Assembly: GCA_907165065.1 (NCBI GenBank)
Contig: OU015551.1
Location: 2,294,001-2,358,000 of the forward strand
DNA: 64,000 bases
Source of the DNA: Caprimulgus europaeus
Lineage: Eukaryota; Chordata; Aves; Caprimulgiformes; Caprimulgidae
Direction: 5' to 3'
Part shown: piece after piece, positions 56,608 through 64,000 of the stretch
Layout of the letters: the number at the start of each line of letters is the position of its first letter
Position numbering within the stretch: the first letter of the stretch is position 1
Notes under the pieces: generated by a model
Seen by the model: only the letters and a program-made list of their open reading frames with translations
Databases searched by the model: none
What the model was told of the DNA's origin: nothing
Program-made: the position numbers and the translations under genes

Positions 56608-59600
56608 GTATGTAGCCCTGCAGATATTGCAGCTCAGGGGCCAGGAATTATGCCAAGGGAACTGAAAAAACCTTCAGAAAATAAAACTTCCTGAAATGAT
56701 CACTGTGTAGATGTCTGTAGAACATGCCATGCCAATGCAAGTGAGAGAATAGACACTGGTGTACTACTACAGAACTTTTTAAACTGGAGTTTGGGATGGC
56801 TCTCTGCTGCTGAGCAAACTTTCTGAGTGGATCCCTGAAATTATGCAGCATGGAGATAAGGGGGTTTGTTTTTTTCTTTTTTTCCCCCCAAGCAAAATGT
56901 TTTGGCTTTCCAATTCAAAAGAATTGCTTGTATTTACTTTTTCTTGTAACTAGAACATCTGAACAAGGGGTTTGGCTTACTCAAAATAAAGAGTTTGAGT
57001 AAACTCTTATTTTTACTTTACTCAAAATAAAGAAAAATTATATATTTTTCATTATTAAAAGACCTGAAAAATCCCTTATTAACACAGTAGATAATTAGCA
57101 CAGTATGTCAAGCTGATCCAAATGCACAGTGATCAAAAAGGCTTTTGTGTATCTCCTACACCATTGTGTATTCTGTCCATGCCATATGTTACAGAAAATG
57201 TATTTCAAGGGTAATAACTGATCAAACCAAAATGTTTTAAAAGCTCTTAATTTTTTTAATCATGTCCCTCCAACTGTCAATTGAGGTGCTGGGTTGCTGT
57301 AGAGCTGTGTAAGACTCAGGGGGATACAACTGTTAACCCAAACCAGCCTTTCTGCAGCTAGAACCTCCCAGGGCTTTCACCTGAGGATCTACCACCCCCT
57401 AGTAGCAGCTGTGGCCCAGAGTGGCTTGGAGCTGATTTTCTGGGATGCTGCTGACCTTCCTTTCCAGACTGACTTGTCTGTGTGTTTATCCATTTGGACA
57501 TAAACATAATTACAAATGTAGGTGTAATTCAGTATATGTGGCCACGTTTTAAAATGTGAACAGCACCACCCAGGGAGAAAAACAGGAGCCATTTGCTGCT
57601 GAGTACTCTTGGAAATCTGGTGGGTGAGGTTGGACTTTCTTTCCCCACTGAGTTTTACAATACAGACTTCACCTTTTTTTGAACCTTTGTGCCTCAAAAG
57701 GTTGCCTTTGATCCTGGAGTAAATGTGCTCTGCCTTAGGTAGAAGTAGGAAAAAAGTCTTTAGCTTTGGGTGGAGAATGACAGATGCATCTGGATTAGCT
57801 GGGGGTTCCTTTCCTGTGTCAGAATCTTCTCTTTGTGATTTTTAATTCTTCATACTTAAAAACTAGCAGTGGACCATCAGATTTTTTTTGCTCAAGCTTG
57901 TTATTTTGAAGGAAGTAGCTGCTGATCTTGTCACCTGTGTGGGACTGCATCTTGCAAAGCACAATGTTCCTCTTGTTTGGTTTGTTGTTTTGTGGGGTTT
58001 TTTTTTAATTACCATGGTGATGGGCACAATGTAGAAAATCCTGAGTAGAATATGTATCACTAGAAATGTCCCATGAGCAGATTTAATTTGTAGCTAGGGT
58101 TAGTTTAGTATTAGGTTAATGATTGGACTTGATGATTTTATAGGTCTTTTCCAATCAAGGCAATGCTGTGATTCTGTAGCTATCACATGAGATAAAGCTG
58201 TTCAGGGAAAAAAGAATTTAGGAAGTGACCTTTATGAAAAGACATCTGAAATAAATTCACTCTGTTACATGTAGGAAGGAACTTTCAGAAGGGATTTTAA
58301 CACCAAATGTCTGTGGCTTTTGTGGGGAGGCTGAAGAGGTGAAATAGTGCTTGGAAGATGTGGCTGTGAATAGTTTGAGTTCTTTCAGCACAGAGCAGTG
58401 TTGGAGGGGGATAGAGCAGAGCCATGAGAACTGCTTTGAATTTCACATCATACTGGGTGGACAGATAGTGGGAAGCTTAAGGAGAGCAATGACTAAATCA
58501 AATCAATGGCTAGGGATGTTATTCTTCATTACAGTGTCTTGCTTAAACAGAGAAGAGGAAAGGCTGGTGTTAAAGAGGCTGGAGAGGCTGCAGTCCTGGC
58601 AAAATGTATTTGGGGCAGGATTAAGGGCTTTGAGGAGAAAAAGAGAAGCACAGCTCATGCAGATGTAGCCAAGGAAGCTGTAGTGTCTGTCTGCATGTGG
58701 CCTTGGACGTGTAGTGCAAAGGGGATGGATGTCAAAGTGGCCAGCAATGTGAGGGCTTGGCAACTGAGATGCAGCTGCAGGGTGTGGGGAAGTGAGAGGG
58801 CTTGGAGGGTGCTGGGTGCTTGAGGCAGAGCTGACACTGAGACCTTGGAGGTGAAAGCAAGGAGAGCATCTTCAGAGGAGACTGGGAATGAGGTAGCACT
58901 TCCACATAGCAGTGGTGTAAGAGCTGCCTCAGGAGGTTGAGGGATGTTTGGTAAAGGTTGAATGTACACTAAACTGAAATCTTCAGATATTTAAAGATAT
59001 CTGTCTTCCATATCTGCTGGAATAATGAAGTTCTGCTTCATCTTGTGGGCTGTAACAGCACATGGAGCTGTCCCATTCAGTCTGTGCCAATAAAGCACTA
59101 TTCATCTTCATTTAAATCAGGCTGCAGCAGGAGAGGAAATCCTTGAGACCTCCCATAAGTGTGTCCTCAGAGCTCCTCACCTTTGTGCAGGACTGTTTAA
59201 GAGCTTTTAGTCTTTCCCCTGTACTATTTTTTTTCTGCAGATGCGAGGTGTCCATTTGCAGGGGACACTGACCACAGTGCCAAGGGGACAGGCAGTGGCT
59301 CTGTGCTTGTGTAAGAGCTGTTGCTCAACTGGCACCAGGCTGCTCCTTGAACAGAGGAAGGAAATGGTGTCTCCCTCTAACACTGACTCATTTCCTGAAG
59401 GCTGCATCAGCAATCAGTCTGTGGTTCCTCATGGTCCATCACGGTGTGCTAGACAGCTTTCTCAAGAACCACTGGCACATAGTCTTAGACTGACCCTTTT
59501 GGTTTTTAATTCAGTGAGAACTTCTTGAGCAGTGTCCCAGTGATGGCACTTCTGGATGGAAATCCAGGGACGTGTGCTGGAGGTGCTTGGACAGTGTCAC

Positions 59601-60994
59601 GTTCAGACATGGCCATGGCACACACCGTGTCTTTGGCTGTTGAATGTTCCTTCAGAAGTCAGATCTGATTTGTTCTGTTCTCTCCACCTTTCTGACAAAG
59701 CTTGGTTTTGTAAATGGCTGGGTTTATCTCTACCTTTATCTTCACCATACTATGAGTCAGTGCAAACTGGAGTACAGGGAGCTAAGCAGTCTGTGAAGGA
59801 GGACGTGGACCAGATGTTTGTGCAGATGCATGTGCCTGCAGATGAGTGCATGATGCCTGCTCAATGAGGCCAGATGCTAGAGATAGCTGCTGATGGCAAG
59901 TTTGGCTGATGTGTGCTGCCTTGTCCTACCTGCACTAACCAGGCCACAGATAACAGGGCTTTGAGAACACCTACTGGAGAGAAACAGCAGGTTCTGCTCC
60001 TGACAGTCCCTCAATGTAATTTGGGTTTGTTGGTTGGGGGTTTTTTTTCATTTTTTGACTTTTTTTTTTCCCTTCCTCACTTTCAAAAAGCTTGTGCTCA
60101 GGAGCCCTAGAGCTCTGGGTCCAGGAGCCATCTGATAAGTAGTTTGCCAGAGGTTGCCAAGGGAGCCCCAATAGCAGAAAGGAGAAGACAAGAAGGTTCC
60201 AGGAGAAGATCTGGACACAAGGCAGCAGCCATAGCCAGGCTGAGTGTAGAACAGAAGCAAGACAGAGGGAAACAAGAGGGCTCTTCAGGGGCCAGAATGC
60301 TTCACTGTGACTCCTCTTGGAGAAGCTCTGAGCTCAGTGGAGATGAGCACGAGTAGCATCAGGATGTGGCAGCCTGTCTTCGTGGGAAGAAGCTCACTTA
60401 ATAGAAACCCATCTTCTTCCTTCAGAGTTCAGTGGCAAAGAGCTCTTATCCATTCCAGCTAGTGCATTCTGTGTCTCAACCCTCCTCGTGCCCCTGGTTT
60501 ATTTAGTTGCCATTAGTTTTTTCTCAAAGTGTTCAGTTATAACAACCAAAGTCATTATTTCCAGTTTTCCTTAAAAGATCTGGGTAAAATGCACTTTTTC
60601 TGCAGCAGATCTCCTTTGACCTGCTGCAGGGTATCTGTTTGGTGGTGTTGTGGTCTAGGCACAGAGGGGAGAGGAGAAGGGAAGCTGCTTCTCTTCTAGA
60701 AATGAGCAGTGCATGTAGTGGAGGATCACAAGCCCCCTGGTCTCACTCTCTCACCCTAACAGGGATTCCTGCTGTGTTGTTTGCATGCAATCACATCTCA
60801 GCTTCACCCCATGAGGACTGTGCCTCATCTGTTTGCCTCTTTTTCACAAGCCTGTTGATATAAAGCATTAATCATTCAAATATTAATAAAAGAAATAATA
60901 ATCCTGGCTGTTGCTAACTATCTGATTTCCTTTCTTTTTTCTTTTTCTTTTTTTTTTTTCTCCTTTTTGTTTTCCCTGTGCACATTTTCTTTAG
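56608..60994. other. RFX2: RFX2 intron 5
   Basis: About 4.4 kb of unique intronic sequence with one old CR1 scrap near 58105. Read-through from exon 5 would stop within about 30 codons (stop near 56692). An AATAAA lies 7 bases before that stop and others at about 56985 and 57024, so intronic polyadenylation is conceivable but unsupported. Confidence 0.8.
58105..58180 (+). mobile_element. Old CR1 3' scrap
   Basis: GATTGGACTTGATGATTTTA, AGGTCTTTTCCAATC and GTGATTCTGTAG correspond to a diverged CR1 3' terminus. Confidence 0.75.
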
Positions 60995-61069
60995 CTTGAA
61001 ATGGCGATTGAAAACCTACAAAAAAATGAAGGGATTACATCACACAAAAGCAGTTTGCTCAACAGCCAT
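60995..61069 (+). CDS. RFX2: RFX2 exon 6
   Basis: Seventy-five bases, 25 codons, phase 0 at both ends, after a long T-rich tract and TTCTTTAG and before GTAAGT. It encodes LEMAIENLQKNEGITSHKSS followed by LLNSH. Human RFX2 has LEMAIENLQKSEGITSHKSSLLNSH at this point. The next residues in the family (LQWLLDNYE, then the winged helix) are not found before base 64000, so the next exon is outside. Confidence 0.97.
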
Positions 61070-62887
61070 GTAAGTTACAATCAGAATTTACAACCTCTTT
61101 TTCCACTTTGGTAGGAACATTCTTTGTAGCCTTTTGGTGTATTCAACACTCCAAGCAGCCTGTGCTTCAGCTGTGCTGCCCAAAGCAGCCCATTCCCTAG
61201 AAACCAGTGTCACCATGTTCATGGTTGTTTATGAGATGTTCTGGATTCTCTACCTGCCCCCTACCCCATGTTTATTTATTTCATCTGCCTTGCCATGGAA
61301 ATTGCTGGCAATTAGATAAATATGTTTGAAGAAGTTCTTTCCTTTCCTTGGAATTAAAAGATGGATGGAAAGTAACTTGAGGCTCTACAGTGATGACTTG
61401 GTGTGAGTCACCACAGATATCTTGTGGTGCTACCGAAATCCTACTCCTGTGAGTGCCTTTGTTGCCTCTCTCTGTGCCTCAGGAAGGCCACCACTGCCAC
61501 AATGCTCTGCTAAATCCATGTGCTAGACCTCTCTCTTCTCACTATGCCAACAATTTCCCTGCTTTGTGTGAAGTTCCCACTGTTCTACTGGACCTTCTGC
61601 ATCCTGGTTTATGGCTCCCATGCAGTAATGCTTCCCAGTGAGCGCATGCTGGGTGAGATGTGAAGGGTCTAACTCAGGTCCTGTTGAAGTTGTTGGACTT
61701 GCTTTGACTTCATTGTGTTTTGGATTAAACTGAAGCATGTTCTGCACTGAGAAATCACAGTGCACCAAGTGGTACTTTTTTATTCTAACAGATTTCCTTT
61801 GGGTTTGTGTTTGGGAGCAGATCTGTTGTCATTCTTAGGTCCTGCAAAGAAAATAATCTTTGCCCTCTTCAGCCTAGAGAAACAGCCTGAGAAGATGAAC
61901 ATTAAACCTAATGGTCTGATTCTCTTAAGCTGATATTAAACTCCAAGCCAGGGCTCCTGGATGAGCTCAATCCTTATTTCAACTTCTAGAAATTGAAAGT
62001 TCTTTATTGTAATTGGGGAAACACAAACCTGCAGAATCAGGCTGTGCATCCTTCCTCTCTGGGCATCCTTCCTGTCCCAGGCTGTGGCCGTGCTCACACG
62101 CCCGTGCTGTGCCCCACGTGCTGTGCAGATTTATCTAACAATGGTGCTCTGCAGAATTTTTCTTGTTCATCTCAGTGCAGAGAGGGACAGGGTGGATGAG
62201 GATGGCATGGGTCAAGGTCAGTGTGTGGTGTGGAAGGTTTGAAAAAAAGCAAGAAAAGGGCAGAGGAAAGAAAGCAAAGACAAGAAGGAGGTTTCATCTG
62301 ACCACAGGCTGTGCAGGATGGAGCTGGGGCCTGATCCAGCCTCTGATCAGATCTTCCCCACCCTGTCTTGCAGGGTGGAAGTAAAGAACTTAATGTCTGT
62401 CTTCTGAGGTTCATAGTTTGGCAAAAGGATTAAGTTCTCTTACACATTCTAAAGCAAATAAACAACTTCCTGGGCATGTGTGTGCACATCAGCTCTCCTC
62501 TTGTCCCTGCTGCTGATGTCAGTCCAGGCACAAGCAAGGTGCTGGGGTGGGTAATTCCCTCTGCCAAGGTGCAGAGCCTGAGCCAAGGAAACCTGCAGGG
62601 GCCTTGCTGCCCTGTGCACCTCCAGTGTCCCTGCTCTGCCTTCCCAAAGCACAGAGTGATGGCTGCAGACACGTGGGAATAACGAGGAGGTGATGGTATG
62701 AGCTGGAAATGCAGCACATCCCAGAACTGGATCAGGCAATTTCTTGCTAGAGCTGGAGGAAGGTCCATGCTATTGCCTGGGAAGGTTGTGCAGACTGAGC
62801 AATCCATTTACTGAGCTGAGGGACCTGAGCTGAGGGACCTGACCAGCCTTGGAAGCGAGCCCTGCTTTGAGTAGGAGGTTGGACTGG
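61070..62887. other. RFX2: RFX2 intron 6, visible part
   Basis: Unique sequence. A 14-bp duplication (GAGCTGAGGGACCT) lies at about 62812-62840. No exon encoding the winged helix seen. Confidence 0.75.
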
Positions 62888-63035
62888 AGTCACAGAACCA
62901 TCACAGAATGGTTTGGGTTGGAAGGGACCTTTAAAGGTCATCTAAACCATCTTCAACCAGATCAAGCTGCTTAGAGCCCCATCCAACCTGACCTTGAATG
63001 TTTCCAGGGATGGGGCTGCTACCACTTGGAGACTG
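62888..63035 (-). mobile_element. CR1 3' end fragment (antisense)
   Basis: GTCACAGAACCATCACAGAA, TGGTTTGGGTTGGAAGGGAC and the ORF2 tail to GGGGCTGCTACCAC. An internal deletion removed the TCCAGTCCAACCCC block: GTCATCTAAACCATCTTCAA. Confidence 0.88.
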
Positions 63036-64000
63036 GAATCTGCCAGAGGTTGCTCCCAGCCGCAGTGTGTGGGACAGCCCGATGAGCAGGCAGCTCTGAA
63101 CCTCTCTGCACGGGTTTCCCAAGCAGGAACAAGGGTTTCTGCTCTCCAGGATGTTTCAGTTCCCACTTCTTTATATTAAAAAAACCCAAAAAACCCCACC
63201 CCAAAATCCTATCCCAAATGCTTGTGTGACTGACACAAGATATGGTCAGGTTTGCAGGTGAGAACCACAAAGTGAAGCAGCAGGTGACTGATTTGTCAAG
63301 GCTGAAAGCAAAATATGAGCTTGACCAGAGCTGGTAGCTGAGGAGGTGGTGAGATAATGCTCATTGCACTGTTGGTCCTGACTGAATTGCTTTTAGTCTT
63401 AAGGTTGCAAAGTTTCTTCATTAAATGTTCTGCCCTTCATTTTCAACTTCACATCTTGCAAATCTGTAAATTCTTAGGATAATGGTTTATTTTGTTGCTG
63501 TCAGCAGATGTTTCACACAAGGAATCTTTGGTTTTGGTTTGGTTTGGGGTTCTTTTTAAGCAAAAAAAAAGGAAAACTAAAGGTATCTCAGTCAAGAGGG
63601 AATTTTTACCATAATGCTGTTTAAGCACAGTCAATGGAGCTACACTTGATAACTTAATTTAGCCTCAAAAACTCTCAGAGAGGTTATTATAGCACACTTG
63701 AAATCTGAAATTTAGAAGCCCAACCTCATGTGAATACCCCAGTGACACATGATGTTTCTAAGGAAATCATGTCAATCTAATTATGGTTACTGAAAGAGCT
63801 CTGCTCACAAGTGTGCTCCAGCCTCTCTGGGTCAGAGGATTAATTCTCTGCCAGTGATGAACTTGGAGATGATGCAAAGATATTTGAGAAAAATGACTAT
63901 AATTTTTATACATGAGTGCTGAAAGCCAGACACATAAGGAAATAGTTGGATGCTATAACCTGCCTGAGGCCCTGCAGCTCCCAGATATCCACAGCACTCG
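63036..64000. other. RFX2: RFX2 intron 6, to the window end
   Basis: Unique sequence with A-runs; nothing recognised. Confidence 0.6.

Larger units (their letters stand above)
16200..64000 (+). other. RFX2: RFX2 gene, 5' part (partial, runs off the window)
   Basis: Five coding exons on the + strand join in phase into a 205-codon N-terminus that matches vertebrate RFX2 from memory of the family. The start is MQSSEGGSDS, followed by a Val/Gln-rich stretch with VQHVYPSQVQYVEGG, then GITMDIGGSP and HTSRSSPAT, and finally LEMAIENLQK. RFX3 and RFX1 differ at these points; RFX3, for example, lacks the GGSP and YLIHGGM wording. RFX2 binds X-box DNA as a dimer and drives cilia and spermatid genes in the nucleus. 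The DNA-binding winged helix and dimerisation domain are not in the window. A non-coding first exon in the CpG island near 16.3 kb is inferred; the 34-kb intron 1 separates it from the start codon. Confidence 0.95.

Noticed and set aside
56608..56697. Extension of RFX2 exon 5 into an alternative terminal exon
   Set aside because: Reading through gives about 28 codons and a stop near an AATAAA, but the GTATGT donor is good and exon 6 matches the family; no evidence for use of the longer form.

Overview
This window is nuclear DNA from a bird. It carries many 3' ends of CR1 non-LTR retrotransposons (the ACAGAATCNNAGAATGG-type 3' terminus and '[14 protein letters not shown]'-type ORF2 tail). It also has several avian ERV LTRs whose outer end reads TG(T)YCTGGTTTCAC. 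There are CpG islands and an unusually high density of minisatellites and microsatellites, as expected on a small, GC-rich, repeat-rich avian chromosome. I cannot name the species.

The one gene I can identify is the 5' part of RFX2 (regulatory factor X2, a winged-helix transcription factor of ciliogenesis and spermatogenesis), on the + strand. A CpG-island promoter lies at about 15840-17260, with a likely non-coding first exon ending at 16348. Coding exons with clean AG/GT borders follow: 50446-50558 (start codon 50454), 53212-53301, 54396-54475, 56343-56607 and 60995-61069. They join in phase into 205 codons, covering the N-terminal Gln/Val-rich activation region up to just before the DNA-binding domain. 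The winged helix, dimerisation domain and 3' end lie beyond base 64000. Intron 1 is about 34 kb and holds most of the repeats, plus a second CpG-rich core at 35435-35790.

Layout: 1-1020 is a CpG island of unknown ownership with a dense GCGTG cluster. 1019-15062 is repeat-rich upstream DNA: LTRs, CR1 copies, a 38-copy 23-bp minisatellite at 4963-5860, a purine tract, a trinucleotide quasi-palindrome and a direct duplication. 15640-16350 is the RFX2 promoter. 16349-50445 is intron 1. 50446-64000 holds coding exons 2-6, with CR1 and LTR insertions in introns 4 and 6.

The most interesting theme is possible RFX self-regulation. A perfect X-box (GTNRCC-N3-RGYAAC) sits in the intronic CpG core at 35629-35643, with two imperfect ones beside it. 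The promoter has several perfect X-box half-sites among three CCAAT boxes, a CRE-like site and MYB consensus sites. The upstream 23-bp minisatellite repeats an X-box-like dyad (GTGACC-N2-RGTNAC) about 38 times, and a near-copy of part of its unit lies in the promoter at 15703-15717. The motifs are visible in the sequence. Their function is inference.
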